The notes under the pieces were generated by a model. It was not told the origin of the DNA. It ran no database searches and saw only the letters and a list, made by a program, of their open reading frames with translations. This document shows positions 17,285 through 26,253 of a stretch of 34,259 nt of DNA, in pieces (the first letter of the stretch is position 1; each line of letters begins with the position of its first letter). A program made the position numbers and the translations under genes. The stretch lies in the NCBI GenBank assembly GCA_016935365.1, contig JAFGRB010000128.1, positions 1-34,259 on the forward strand, given 5' to 3'. The DNA is from Deltaproteobacteria bacterium (GTDB lineage Bacteria; Myxococcota; B64-G9).

Positions 17285-17860
17285 CTACCAGTTCTCGCCC
17301 AGCAGCTCGAAGTGCGCCTGGGGGTGCGCGCAGGCCGGGCAGCTCTCGGGAGCGGTCTTGCCCACGTGCAGATAGCCGCAGTTCATACAGCGCCAGGTGA
17401 CCTCGCTGTCGCGCTCGAAGACCCGCCGGGCCTCGATGTTGGCGGCCAGATCGTTGTAGCGCTTCTCGTGCTGCTTCTCGGCCACGCTGACGGCCTCGAA
17501 GACCGCCGCGATGGCCTCGAAGCCCTCCTTGCGGGCGGTCTTGGCGAAGCCGGGGTACAGCTCCGAGTGCTCGTGGCGCTCTCCGGCCGCGGCCGCCTTG
17601 AGGTTCTCGAGCGTGGAGCCGATCGTGCCGGCCGGGAAGGCCGCTGCGATCTCGACCTCGCCGCCTTCGAGGAACTTGAAGAAGCGCTTGGCATGCTCGC
17701 GCTCCTGAGTGGCTGTCTCCGCAAAGATCTCGGAGATCTGCCGGTAGCCCTCCTTGCGGGCCTGGCCGGAGAAGTAGTCGTAGCGGTTGCGGGCCTGCGA
17801 CTCGCCGGCAAAGGCGGTCAGCAGGTTCTTCTCGGTCTGGCTGCCCTTCATCTCTGGCAT
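17285..17860 (-). CDS. rbr: Rubrerythrin
   Basis: 191 residues from ATG 17860 (MPEMKGSQTE), with GGAGG seven bases upstream. The N-terminal ferritin-like domain carries the diiron ligands in AFAGESQARNRY, ATQEREHAKRF and VAEKQHEKRY. The C-terminal rubredoxin-like domain has CMNCGY and CPACAH for one Fe(SCys)4 centre. Rubrerythrins reduce hydrogen peroxide in anaerobes, taking electrons from rubredoxin or ferredoxin. The gene is divergent from the Rrf2-type regulator and has its own well-matched sigma70-like promoter. With desulfoferrodoxin and thiol peroxidase 10 kb away it forms the cytoplasmic oxygen defence. Confidence 0.95.
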   Translation of the reverse strand: MPEMKGSQTEKNLLTAFAGESQARNRYDYFSGQARKEGYRQISEIFAETATQEREHAKRFFKFLEGGEVEIAAAFPAGTIGSTLENLKAAAAGERHEHSELYPGFAKTARKEGFEAIAAVFEAVSVAEKQHEKRYNDLAANIEARRVFERDSEVTWRCMNCGYLHVGKTAPESCPACAHPQAHFELLGENW

Positions 17861-17899
17861 CTCTTTCCCTCCTCTCGATCGGTCGACTGCCAGGTCCAG

Positions 17900-17927
17900 A
17901 TTGTAACCATCCGCGGGCAATTGTAAA
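17900..17927 (-). promoter_or_regulatory. Sigma70-like promoter of rubrerythrin
   Basis: On the minus strand TTTACA (17922-17927) and TACAAT (17900-17905) are 16 bases apart; each matches consensus at five of six positions. Transcription would start near 17893, giving a leader of about 33 bases with the GGAGG inside it. This is one of the best matches to a housekeeping promoter in the window. Confidence 0.6.
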
Positions 17928-17961
17928 CAGGACTGGCTAGCTCTTTTTCTTGCGCTCCAGC

Positions 17962-18070
17962 GGATTTGCCGGATTGCCGGATTGCCGCATGGAGGGGTTG
18001 ACATGCAAGCCGAAGTCCAGTAACGCTATAGACTCTCCACGAGCCCGGTCGTTGTAAAAAACCAACAACG
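17962..18070. repeat. Short tandem repeats and dyad in the rbr/Rrf2 intergenic region
   Basis: GGATTTGCC, GGATTGCC and GGATTGCC stand in tandem at 17962-17986. A perfect dyad CGTTGT-N9-ACAACG lies at 18050-18070, about 80-100 bases before the regulator's GTG. A TTGACA at 17998-18003 has no good -10 at normal spacing (a TATAGA starts 23 bases later). The 287-base intergenic region holds no other gene. The dyad is a plausible operator for autoregulation by the Rrf2 protein, from position only. Confidence 0.45.
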
Positions 18071-18147
18071 GAACAGGGGCTTGTAATCCTGCCTTCCGGC
18101 GTCGGTTTGCCAGCCGCGAATCGGAGGGATCGAGAGAGAGGAGTGAG

Positions 18148-18591
18148 GTGAAGATCTCCACCAAGGGTCGTTATGGTCTGCGGGTGATGATCGAGCTGGC
18201 GCTGCGCCACGGCGAGGGCCCGGTGATGATGGACACGATCTCCACCTGCCTGGGGGTATCGCGCAAGTACCTCTACACCTTGCTGACGGTGCTCAAGAAC
18301 GCCGGGCTGGTGAGGGCCATCCGCGGGGCCCGCGGGGGATTCTGCCTCCACCAGCAGCCGTCGGATATCACCGTGCTGGACGTGATCGAGGTGCTGGAAG
18401 GCGAGCTCTCGCCCGTGGGCTGCCAGGACGCCGACGGCAAGAGCTGCGAGCGGATCGATCGCTGTGCAGCCCGGGACATCTGGCGCGACCTGGCCGAGAC
18501 GATCCGCGAATCGCTTTCGCGCCTGACCCTGGCCGAACTGGCAGAGCGGCAGCGCGGCAAGCAGCCCGTAGCCCCCATGTACTTCATCTGA
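18148..18591 (+). CDS. Rrf2-family regulator, IscR/CymR-like, with three cysteines
   Basis: 147 residues from GTG 18148 with AGGAG four bases upstream. The N-terminal winged helix [19 protein letters not shown] is the family hallmark. Cys92, Cys100 and Cys106 (C-x7-C-x5-C) resemble the [2Fe-2S]-binding triad of IscR (C-x5-C-x5-C), with the first spacing two residues longer. Rrf2 proteins of this kind sense Fe-S status or, as in CymR, the cysteine supply. It heads a run of sulfur genes, 34 bases before cysK, so local control of cysteine and sulfur transfer is likely. Whether it also controls nifU or rubrerythrin is open. Confidence 0.88.
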   Translation: MKISTKGRYGLRVMIELALRHGEGPVMMDTISTCLGVSRKYLYTLLTVLKNAGLVRAIRGARGGFCLHQQPSDITVLDVIEVLEGELSPVGCQDADGKSCERIDRCAARDIWRDLAETIRESLSRLTLAELAERQRGKQPVAPMYFI

Positions 18592-18625
18592 CACGGGCCC
18601 GCGCGGCCAGACAAGGAGCCCCCCC

Positions 18626-19557
18626 TTGGAGCACATCGCCACCGACATCTCCGAGCTCGTCGGACAGACACCCATGGTCCGGCTCGGCAGGCTCGCGGCC
18701 GGGCTGGATGCCGAGCTGCTGGCCAAGCTGGAGAGCTTCAACCCCTGCTCGAGCGTCAAGGACCGGATCGCGCTGGGCATGATCCGCAAGGCCGAGGCCG
18801 CGGGCAGGCTCCGCGCCCGGACCGTGATCGTCGAGCCGACCAGCGGCAACACGGGCATCGCCCTGGCCTTCCTGTGCGCCTCGCGCGGCTACCGCCTCAA
18901 GCTCGTCATGCCGGACAGCATGAGCATCGAGCGGCGAAAGCTGCTTGGCGCCTTCGGTGCCCAGCTCGTGCTCACGCCGGGCGCGGAGGGCATGCTCGGC
19001 GCGATCCGCAGGGCCGAACAGATCGCCGAAGAGCCGGATCACCTCATGCTGCAGCAGTTCGAAAACCCCGCCAACCCGGATGCGCACCGCGAGGGCACGG
19101 CCGAGGAGATCTGGGCCGCCACGGAAGGCCGGCTGGACGTCTTCGTCGCGGGCGTGGGCACCGGCGGGACGCTGACCGGGGTGGCGAGCGTGCTCAAGCA
19201 GAGAAATCCGGACCTGCGCGCGGTGGCGGTCGAGCCCGCGGGCTCGGCCGTCCTGTCCGGCGGGCCGGCGGGTTCGCACCGGATCCAGGGGATCGGTGCG
19301 GGCTTCGTGCCGGCCGTGCTCGACCGCTCGCTCATCGACGAGGTCCTGGCGGTGACCGACGAGCAGGCCGCCGAGACGAGCCGCCGCCTGGCCCGCGAGG
19401 AGGGCATCCTGGCCGGCATCTCATCCGGGGCCAACGTCTACGCCGCGCTCCAGATCGCAAGCCGCGCCGAGAGCGCGGGCAAGCGCATCGCGACCTTGAT
19501 CTGCGACACCGGGGAGCGCTACCTGAGCACCTGGCTCTTCGACGAAGGGGACCCTGC

Positions 19558-19561
<4 letters not shown>
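18626..19561 (+). CDS. cysK: Cysteine synthase (O-acetylserine sulfhydrylase)
   Basis: 311 residues of the PLP beta-family. [12 protein letters not shown] contains the PLP lysine, [12 protein letters not shown] is the asparagine loop, and [11 protein letters not shown] binds the phosphate. It makes cysteine from O-acetylserine and sulfide. The start is TTG 18626, with AAGGAG at 18613-18618 and a seven-base C run between; the next ATG (18665 region) would remove conserved residues. The stop overlaps the serine acetyltransferase GTG by four bases. The two enzymes form the last two steps of cysteine synthesis. Confidence 0.94.
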
Positions 19562-20466
<905 letters not shown>

Positions 20467-21303
20467 GTGGCCGCGGACGCAGCCGATGCGCGCTTTGCGA
20501 GGCTCTGCGCCTGGTTCGAGGCCCGGCCCCGGACGGCCATCGCGCTCTCCGGCGGTGTGGACTCGGGCCTGCTCGCCACGGCGGCGGGCCGGATCGCGCC
20601 CGGCCAGGCCCTGGCGCTGATCGCCCGCTCCTGCCTGCTCGGCGGGCGCGATCTCGCCCAGGCGCATGCGCTGGCCGGCTGGGCCGGCGCGCGCTTGCAG
20701 GTCGTGGACTTCGATCCGCTCTCGCTGCCCGCGGTCCGCGCGAACGAGCCCGAGCGCTGCTACTTCTGCAAGCGCGCGCTGCTCGAGGCCCTGCTGGCCG
20801 CTGCGCGCGGACAGGGCCTCGAGTCCCTCGCCGACGGGAGCCACGCCGACGACCAGGCGAGCCGCCGCCCGGGCCGCAAGGCGATCGAGGAGCTCGGCGT
20901 GCGCTCGCCATACCTCGAGCTCGGCTGGCGCAAACGCGATCTGCGCCTCACGGCCCAGGCGCTCGGAATGCCCGGCTGGGACCGGCCGTCTTCCACCTGC
21001 CTGGCCACCCGCGTCCCCTACGGGCAGGCCCTGGATCCCGCGCGTCTCGAGCGGATCCGGCTCGCCGAGGAGGCGCTCGAGGACATGGGCTTCGGCCAGA
21101 GGCGGGTGCGGGACCACGGCCCCCTCGCATGCCTGGAGCTCGCCTCGGACGACTTGCAGCGGATGGGCTGCGAGCCCGGCTTGCGCGAGCAGGTCCACGC
21201 GGCCCTGCACGGGCTGGGCTGGACCTGGGTGAGCGCCGATCTGCTGGGCTTTCGCAGCGGCTCCATGGACGAGTACCTCGACGGCGGGGGGGATGCGAAG
21301 TGA
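20467..21303 (+). CDS. larE: LarE-type ATP-dependent sulfur transferase (PP-loop)
   Basis: 278 residues from GTG 20467, immediately after the cysE stop. The PP-loop SGGVDSGLL (28-33 core) adenylates its substrate. CYFCKRALLE gives Cys98 and Cys101, and SSTCLATRVPYG gives Cys178, the position of the sulfur-donating cysteine in LarE. LarE proteins supply sulfur for the nickel-pincer cofactor of lactate racemase; some have only the one donor Cys, others use three Cys to hold a [4Fe-4S] cluster. This one shows the three-Cys pattern. No larA, larB or larC is in the window, so a different sulfur acceptor is possible. Confidence 0.85.
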   Translation: MAADAADARFARLCAWFEARPRTAIALSGGVDSGLLATAAGRIAPGQALALIARSCLLGGRDLAQAHALAGWAGARLQVVDFDPLSLPAVRANEPERCYFCKRALLEALLAAARGQGLESLADGSHADDQASRRPGRKAIEELGVRSPYLELGWRKRDLRLTAQALGMPGWDRPSSTCLATRVPYGQALDPARLERIRLAEEALEDMGFGQRRVRDHGPLACLELASDDLQRMGCEPGLREQVHAALHGLGWTWVSADLLGFRSGSMDEYLDGGGDAK

Positions 21304-22367
21304 GCGAGCGCGTCCTGCTCGGCATGAGCGGCGGCGTGGACAGCGCGGCGGCCGCGCTGCTGCTCCGGAAGCAGGGCTTCGAGGTCCGCGCCCTGGCCCT
21401 GCGCCTCGGCGAAGACGGCGATCCGGACCCGGCAGCGAGAGTCTGCGAGCGGCTCGGCATCCCGCTCTCGATCCAGGACGCCCGCGCGCGCTTCGAGCAT
21501 GAGGTGCTCGCGCCTTGCTGGGAGAGCTACTCGAGCGCTCGCACCCCGAACCCCTGCGCGCTGTGCAACCCGCGGGTCAAGCTCCACCTCCTGCTCGATC
21601 GCGCAGGGCGCTTGGGCATCGGCCGGGTGGCCACCGGCCACCACGCCCGGGTCGAGCAGACTCCCGCAGGTCCGGTGCTGTGCCGGGGCTGCGACGCATC
21701 CAAGGATCAGTCCTACTTTCTCTTCGGCCTCGGCCGCCGGGCGATCGAGCGCCTCCTGCTGCCGGTGGGCGAGATCGACAAGTGCGCCGCGAGAAGACTG
21801 GTGGAGCAGGCCGGCTGCGCCTCTGCCTGCGCCATCGAGAGCCAGGACGCCTGCGCGGCCCGGGACGACGAGACATTCGCCCGCACGCTGGCTGCGCGCT
21901 TCGGCGATCCGCCTCCGGCCGGACCCATCTGCGACATGGCGGGTCGCGTGCTCGGCCGGCATGCCGGCCTGCACTGCTACACGGTCGGGCAGCGACGGGG
22001 GCTGGGCCTGGCGTCGAGCCGGCCCAGCTGGGTCGTACGGCTCGAGCCGGAGGGCGACCGGCTCATCGTCAGCCATGACCGGGCCGATCTCCACTCTCGC
22101 GATTTCGCCGTGTTCGAGCTGCAGCTCGGCCCGGCCTTTCAGGGCTTTCGGGCTGGACGCTGCACGGTCCAGATCCGCTCACGCCACCGACCCGCTGCGG
22201 CGACGGTCGAGCGCTGCGGCGCCGACCGGGCCCGGGTGTGCTTCGAAGATCCCCAGCGCGCGATCACCCCGGGCCAGGCCGCGGTGATCTACGAGGGCGC
22301 GCGCGTCGTCGGCGGTGGTTGGATCGCCCTGCCGCCGGAACAAACCCAGGACGGGAGACACCCATGA
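21300..22367 (+). CDS. mnmA: tRNA 2-thiouridine synthase MnmA
   Basis: 355 residues from GTG 21300, overlapping the larE stop (GTGA). SGGVDS at 10-15 is the PP-loop. TPNPCALCNPRVK holds the catalytic Cys89, and Cys185 in SQDAC matches the second cysteine. ATGHHAR, KDQSYFLFGL and YTVGQRRGLG are MnmA signatures. It puts sulfur on U34 of tRNAs for Glu, Gln and Lys. The N-terminal stretch after the PP-loop is shorter than in E. coli MnmA (368 residues). In most genomes mnmA is fed by IscS and relay proteins; here a second PP-loop sulfur enzyme lies directly upstream. Confidence 0.9.
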   Translation: MSERVLLGMSGGVDSAAAALLLRKQGFEVRALALRLGEDGDPDPAARVCERLGIPLSIQDARARFEHEVLAPCWESYSSARTPNPCALCNPRVKLHLLLDRAGRLGIGRVATGHHARVEQTPAGPVLCRGCDASKDQSYFLFGLGRRAIERLLLPVGEIDKCAARRLVEQAGCASACAIESQDACAARDDETFARTLAARFGDPPPAGPICDMAGRVLGRHAGLHCYTVGQRRGLGLASSRPSWVVRLEPEGDRLIVSHDRADLHSRDFAVFELQLGPAFQGFRAGRCTVQIRSRHRPAAATVERCGADRARVCFEDPQRAITPGQAAVIYEGARVVGGGWIALPPEQTQDGRHP

Positions 22368-22627
22368 AGAGACGAGTCAGGCTGTTCGCCATCAGCACCT
22401 GTGGCTGGTGCAAGCGGACCAAGCGTCTGCTGGACAAGCTCGGCATCCAGGCCGAGGTGACCGACGTGGATCTGCTCGAGGGAGAGGCCAAGCAGGCCGC
22501 CAGGGACGAGGTGGCCCGGGTCAACCCGCGGCGCTCGTATCCCACCATGATCGTGGGCGAGGGCGAGGACGAGCGGATCATCGTCGGCTTCGACGAGGCC
22601 AAGATCGAGGAGGCACTGAAAGAATGA
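22364..22627 (+). CDS. Glutaredoxin-like protein with CGWC motif
   Basis: 87 residues from ATG 22364 in an ATGA overlap with mnmA; GGGAG lies six bases before it. The redox motif CGWC is at residues 13-16 in STCGWCKRTKRLL, and the cis-proline is in SYPTMIVGEGED. It resembles small NrdH/glutaredoxin-3-like proteins that reduce disulfides. Its overlap with the FTR gene that follows suggests the two are a reductase pair, with FTR reducing this protein from ferredoxin instead of NADPH (inference). Confidence 0.9.
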   Translation: MKRRVRLFAISTCGWCKRTKRLLDKLGIQAEVTDVDLLEGEAKQAARDEVARVNPRRSYPTMIVGEGEDERIIVGFDEAKIEEALKE

Positions 22628-23133
22628 ATCGACGAGAAGAAGCGCGCGAGCTCATGGAACGCCTGGCCGCCGAGGCCCGATCCGGCGGCTACCTGCTCAA
22701 CCCCGACGAGGAGATGGTGCTCGACTTGATGGAGGGCCTGCTGGTCAACCAGCAGCGCTACGGCTACCTGGCCTGTCCCTGCCGGGATGCCGACGGCGAG
22801 CGCGAGCTGGATCTCGACATCATCTGCCCCTGCGACTACCGCGACGCGGATCTCGACGAGCACGGCGCCTGCTACTGCGGGCTGTACGTCTCCGAGCAGG
22901 TGGCCGCGGGCGAGGCCGCGGTCCACTCCATCCCGGAGCGCCGCCCGACGCCAGAGCAGCGCGCAGCGCGCCGGGCCCGCCAGAGCCCCGACTTCGGAGC
23001 CGGCCCTTTTGCCGGGCTTGGCCTGCCCGTCTGGCGCTGCCAGGTCTGCGGCTACCTCTGCGCCAGGCCCCAGCCGCCGCTCAAGTGCCCGGTGTGCAAG
23101 GCCGACAAGGACCGGTTCGAGCGCTTCGCCTGA
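22624..23133 (+). CDS. Ferredoxin:thioredoxin reductase catalytic subunit fused to rubredoxin
   Basis: 169 residues from ATG 22624 (ATGA overlap). Residues 40-90 hold the FTR pattern CPC (51-53), CPC (68-70), CYC (83-85) with His80, that is, a [4Fe-4S] cluster next to an active-site disulfide. After a linker rich in Arg and Ala, residues 137-169 form a rubredoxin-like domain, WRCQVCGY (Cys139, Cys142) and CPVCKAD (Cys155, Cys158). FTR moves electrons one at a time from ferredoxin to a disulfide. The rubredoxin could act as built-in electron donor or acceptor. No variable (alpha) subunit is seen, as in other non-photosynthetic FTRs. Confidence 0.92.
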   Translation: MNRREEARELMERLAAEARSGGYLLNPDEEMVLDLMEGLLVNQQRYGYLACPCRDADGERELDLDIICPCDYRDADLDEHGACYCGLYVSEQVAAGEAAVHSIPERRPTPEQRAARRARQSPDFGAGPFAGLGLPVWRCQVCGYLCARPQPPLKCPVCKADKDRFERFA

Positions 23134-23167
23134 GCGCCGCGCACTTTCTGGTTCGCAGCGCGCCCCG

Positions 23168-23986
23168 TCAGCCCACCAGCAGCAGGCTCAGCGCCATGAC
23201 GGCCATGCCGACGATCAGCCCGTAGATGGCCAGGTGCGGCTCGCCGTACTCGCGGGCGGCCGGGAAGAGCTCGTCGAGCGAGATGAACACCATCACCCCG
23301 GCCACGCCGGCGAGCAGGCTGCCCATGACCGCGTCTGAAAACACCACCGCGAGCAAGGCGTAGCCCAGCAGCGCCCCGACCGGCTCGCTCAGGCCAGACA
23401 GAAAGGAGTACCAGAAGGCCTTCTTGCGCGAGCCGGTGGCGTAGTAGATCGGCACCGAGACCGCGATGCCCTCCGGGATGTTGTGGATCGCGATCGCCAC
23501 GGCGATCGACACGCCCAGGGCAGGACTGGACAGCGCCGCCGCGAAGGAGGCGATGCCCTCCGGGAAGTTGTGCACCGCGATGGCCACGGCCGCGAGCATC
23601 CCGGTGCGCATCAGGCGTCTCTCGCCCGCCTCCCCGCCCTGCTCCTCGGCGCACATCTGCTCGACCGAGCGCACCTCGTGCGGGTTCTCGTGAGCTGGGA
23701 TCAGCCGGTCGATGAGCGCGGCGACCAGCAGGCCCCCGAAGAAGGCCCCGGCGGTCAGGTAGTCCCCCCCGATCCGGCCGTGGGTCTGCTGCAGGGCGTG
23801 CCGGGCCTCGGCCAGGAGCTCGACGAAGGAGACGTAGATCATCACCCCGGCCGAGAAGCCCAGCGAGATCGACAGGAAGCGGGTGCTCGTACGCCGGGCG
23901 AAAAAGGCCATGGCCGAGCCGATCCCGGTCGACAGGCCCGCCAGCAAGGTCAGGCCCAGTGCCATGATCACGCGATCTGCTTCCAT
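23168..23986 (-). CDS. zupT: ZIP-family metal transporter
   Basis: 272 residues from ATG 23986 ([12 protein letters not shown]); a longer frame to 24049 is possible but has a weak ribosome site and a polar, non-helical start. About eight membrane segments. The paired signatures HNFPEG (fourth helix) and HNIPEG (fifth) are the metal ligands of ZIP importers of the ZupT group. A short His/Glu-rich loop ([18 protein letters not shown]) separates helices three and four. These proteins import Zn, Fe or other divalent ions. It is divergent from the nifU operon, which fits a role in iron or zinc supply for that operon, but the metal is not proven. Confidence 0.92.
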   Translation of the reverse strand: MEADRVIMALGLTLLAGLSTGIGSAMAFFARRTSTRFLSISLGFSAGVMIYVSFVELLAEARHALQQTHGRIGGDYLTAGAFFGGLLVAALIDRLIPAHENPHEVRSVEQMCAEEQGGEAGERRLMRTGMLAAVAIAVHNFPEGIASFAAALSSPALGVSIAVAIAIHNIPEGIAVSVPIYYATGSRKKAFWYSFLSGLSEPVGALLGYALLAVVFSDAVMGSLLAGVAGVMVFISLDELFPAAREYGEPHLAIYGLIVGMAVMALSLLLVG

Positions 23987-24106
23987 GCGCTGTGGGATAC
24001 CACGCCAGGGGTCGCGCTGGCAATTCCCGACCGATATTGGATGGTTCATTCCAGGCCACCGAACGGCGCGCCCCGGGACTCGGCGGGCCGATTGTGGCTA
24101 TTGGCA

Positions 24107-24129
24107 AGCATGCCGATCGGTGGCATGCT
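24107..24129. promoter_or_regulatory. Perfect 8-bp dyad before nifU, candidate operator
   Basis: AGCATGCC, seven bases, GGCATGCT: a perfect inverted repeat 35-57 bases before the nifU ATG. On the plus strand it lies within a possible promoter, TTGGCA (24101-24106) and CATGCT (24124-24129) with a 17-base spacer; the -35 is good and the -10 poor. Occupancy would block that promoter. The divergent zupT start is 121 bases away. The binding protein is unknown; the sequence is not a clear Fur box or IscR site. Confidence 0.55.
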
Positions 24130-24163
24130 GTTTGCTTCGACATCCGGCGGATGGAGAGGCGAG

Positions 24164-25048
24164 ATGTGGGATTACAACGACAAGGTCAAGGATCACTTTC
24201 GCAACCCCCGCAACGTCGGCTACATCAAGGACGCGGACGGAGTGGGCCTTGTGGGCTCGATGGCCTGCGGCGACGCGCTCAAGCTCATGTTCAAGCTCGA
24301 CGGCGAGCAGCGCATCGAGGACGTCAAGTTCCAGACCTTCGGCTGCGCCTCGGCCATCGCCTCGTCATCGGCCCTGACCGAGCTCATCAAGGGCAAGTCG
24401 CTCGATGAGGCCGCGAGGGTGAGCAACAAGGAAATCGCCGAATACCTCGGCGGCCTGCCCGAGCAGAAGATGCACTGCTCGGTGCTCGGCCGGGACGCCC
24501 TGCTGGCCGCGATCGACAACTACCGCAAGAAGTCTCGCGGCGAGCAGCCCGAAGAAGTGCAGGTGGCCAGCGACGTGGTCTGCGCCTGCTTCGGCGTCAC
24601 CCGGCAGGAGATCGAACGCACGGTGCGGGAGAACAAGCTGAGCACGGTCGAGGAGGTCACCAACTACACCAAGGCCGGAGGCGGCTGCGGGGGCTGCGTA
24701 CCCCAGATCGAGGAGCTGCTCACCGAGATCAACGCAAGCCCTCCCCCGGTGCGAGAGGCCCAGCCGAAAGCCGCCAAGAAGCGGCTGACCACGATCCAGA
24801 AGATCCAGCTCATCCAGGAGACCATCGATCGCGAGATCCGGCCCCAGCTCCAGAAGGACGGGGGGGACATCGAGCTGGTGGACCTGGACGGCGACATGGT
24901 GGTCGTATCCATGCGCGGCACCTGCTCGCACTGCAAGGTGGCCAGCTTCACCCTCAAGTTCGTCGTGGAGAACAAGCTCCGGGAGTTCGTCTCCGATTCG
25001 CTCCGAGTGGTCGAGGCCAGCTCGGCCGAGGCGGGGGACGAGGCATGA
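24164..25048 (+). CDS. nifU: Full-length NifU Fe-S scaffold (IscU + [2Fe-2S] + Nfu domains)
   Basis: 294 residues from ATG 24164, with GGAG/AGAGG upstream. Domain 1 (1-125) is IscU-like, with Cys35, Cys61 and Cys105 as assembly ligands. Domain 2 (about 135-185) is the permanent [2Fe-2S] domain, Cys140, Cys142, Cys175 and Cys178 (CAC...CGGC). Domain 3 (about 208-285) is Nfu, with Cys254 and Cys257 in GTCSHC. It builds and passes on Fe-S clusters using sulfur from the NifS encoded next. No nitrogenase genes are present, so it is likely the general scaffold here. Its stop overlaps the nifS ATG (ATGA). Confidence 0.96.
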   Translation: MWDYNDKVKDHFRNPRNVGYIKDADGVGLVGSMACGDALKLMFKLDGEQRIEDVKFQTFGCASAIASSSALTELIKGKSLDEAARVSNKEIAEYLGGLPEQKMHCSVLGRDALLAAIDNYRKKSRGEQPEEVQVASDVVCACFGVTRQEIERTVRENKLSTVEEVTNYTKAGGGCGGCVPQIEELLTEINASPPPVREAQPKAAKKRLTTIQKIQLIQETIDREIRPQLQKDGGDIELVDLDGDMVVVSMRGTCSHCKVASFTLKFVVENKLREFVSDSLRVVEASSAEAGDEA

Positions 25049-26226
25049 ACGTCTACCTGGACAACAACGCCACGACCCGCGTCGCGCCCGAGGTGGTCGA
25101 GGCCATGCTGCCCCTGCTCGCCGATCTGTATGGCAACCCCTCCAGCATGCACAGTTTCGGCGGCCAGGTGGGCACGCAGGTGCAGCGGGCCCGGGATCAG
25201 CTGGCCGCGCTGATCGGTGCCGACCCGGTCGAGGTCGTCTTCACCAGCGGCGGCTCGGAGAGCGACAACATGGCCATCCGCGGCACGCTGATGTCCATGG
25301 ACGGCCGCAAGCGCCACATCATCACCACCCGTGTGGAGCACCCGGCTGTGCGCGGGGTCTTCCAGCACCTGGGCAAGACAGGCTACCGGGTGACCGAGAT
25401 CCCGGTCGACTCCGACGGCGCACTGGACGTCGACATGCTGGAGAACGCCATCTCCAGCGACACGGCGCTGGTGAGCGTCATGTGGGCCAACAACGAGACC
25501 GGGGTGATCTTCCCCATCGAGCGCATCGCCAGGATCTGCAAGGAGCGCGGGGTGGTCTTCCACACCGACGCCGTGCAGGCCGTGGGCAAGCTGCCGATCG
25601 ATCTCTCCCGCACGCCGATCGACCTGCTGTCGCTCTCGGGCCACAAGCTCCACGCCCCCAAGGGCATCGGGGCCTTGTTCGTGCGCAAAGGCGCCAAGAT
25701 GGTGCCGCTGATCATCGGCGGGCACCAGGAAGGCGGCCGGCGAGCCGGCACCGAAAACGCGGCCAGCATCGTCGGCCTCGGCGTGGCCGCGGAGCTGGCG
25801 GCCAGCCAGATCCAGACCGAGAACAGGGAAGTGCGCCGGCTTCGGGACCGGCTCCAGCAGGGCATCCTGAAGTCCTGCAAGGACGCGGTGCTGAACGGAA
25901 AGCACCGCCTGCCCAACACGCTCAACGTGAGCTTCAAGTACATCGAGGGCGAGTCCATCTTGCTGATGCTGGACGAGGTCGGCATCTCGGCCTCCTCGGG
26001 CTCGGCCTGCGCTTCGGGCGCACTGGAGCCATCACACGTGCTGAGGGCCATGGGCGTACCGTTCACCGCGGCCCACGGCTCGATCCGCTTCAGCCTCAGC
26101 CGGTACACCACCCAGGCGGAGATCGACTACGTGCTGGAGAAGCTGCCCCCGATCGTGGATCGCCTGCGCGAGATTTCTCCGTTCATCGACGACGAGAGCG
26201 GCAAGCCCGTGGAGCTCACGCTCTGA
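25045..26226 (+). CDS. nifS: Cysteine desulfurase NifS/IscS
   Basis: 393 residues. Aminotransferase class V fold: HTDAVQAVGK and SLSGHKLHAPKG with PLP Lys201, and the flexible loop SSGSACASGALEPSHVL with catalytic Cys323, which carries the persulfide. GGRRAGTENA is the group I signature. It removes sulfur from cysteine for NifU and probably for MnmA and LarE-type enzymes nearby. Overlaps the nifU stop by four bases and precedes the first ferritin-like gene by 27 bases. The presence of cysteine synthase upstream supplies its substrate. Confidence 0.96.
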   Translation: MNVYLDNNATTRVAPEVVEAMLPLLADLYGNPSSMHSFGGQVGTQVQRARDQLAALIGADPVEVVFTSGGSESDNMAIRGTLMSMDGRKRHIITTRVEHPAVRGVFQHLGKTGYRVTEIPVDSDGALDVDMLENAISSDTALVSVMWANNETGVIFPIERIARICKERGVVFHTDAVQAVGKLPIDLSRTPIDLLSLSGHKLHAPKGIGALFVRKGAKMVPLIIGGHQEGGRRAGTENAASIVGLGVAAELAASQIQTENREVRRLRDRLQQGILKSCKDAVLNGKHRLPNTLNVSFKYIEGESILLMLDEVGISASSGSACASGALEPSHVLRAMGVPFTAAHGSIRFSLSRYTTQAEIDYVLEKLPPIVDRLREISPFIDDESGKPVELTL

Positions 26227-26253
26227 ACCGATGTCCTATCCGAGGAGGTTGGA

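Noticed and set aside
18005..18040. Possible IscR type 1 site (AGTC...GACT) before the Rrf2 gene
   Set aside because: The half-sites are in the opposite order and too far apart for the known IscR motif.
18874..19557. An upstream extension of the serine acetyltransferase frame
   Set aside because: It lies within cysK in another frame and is Arg/Gly-rich. The GTG at 19558 in a stop/start overlap is the natural start.
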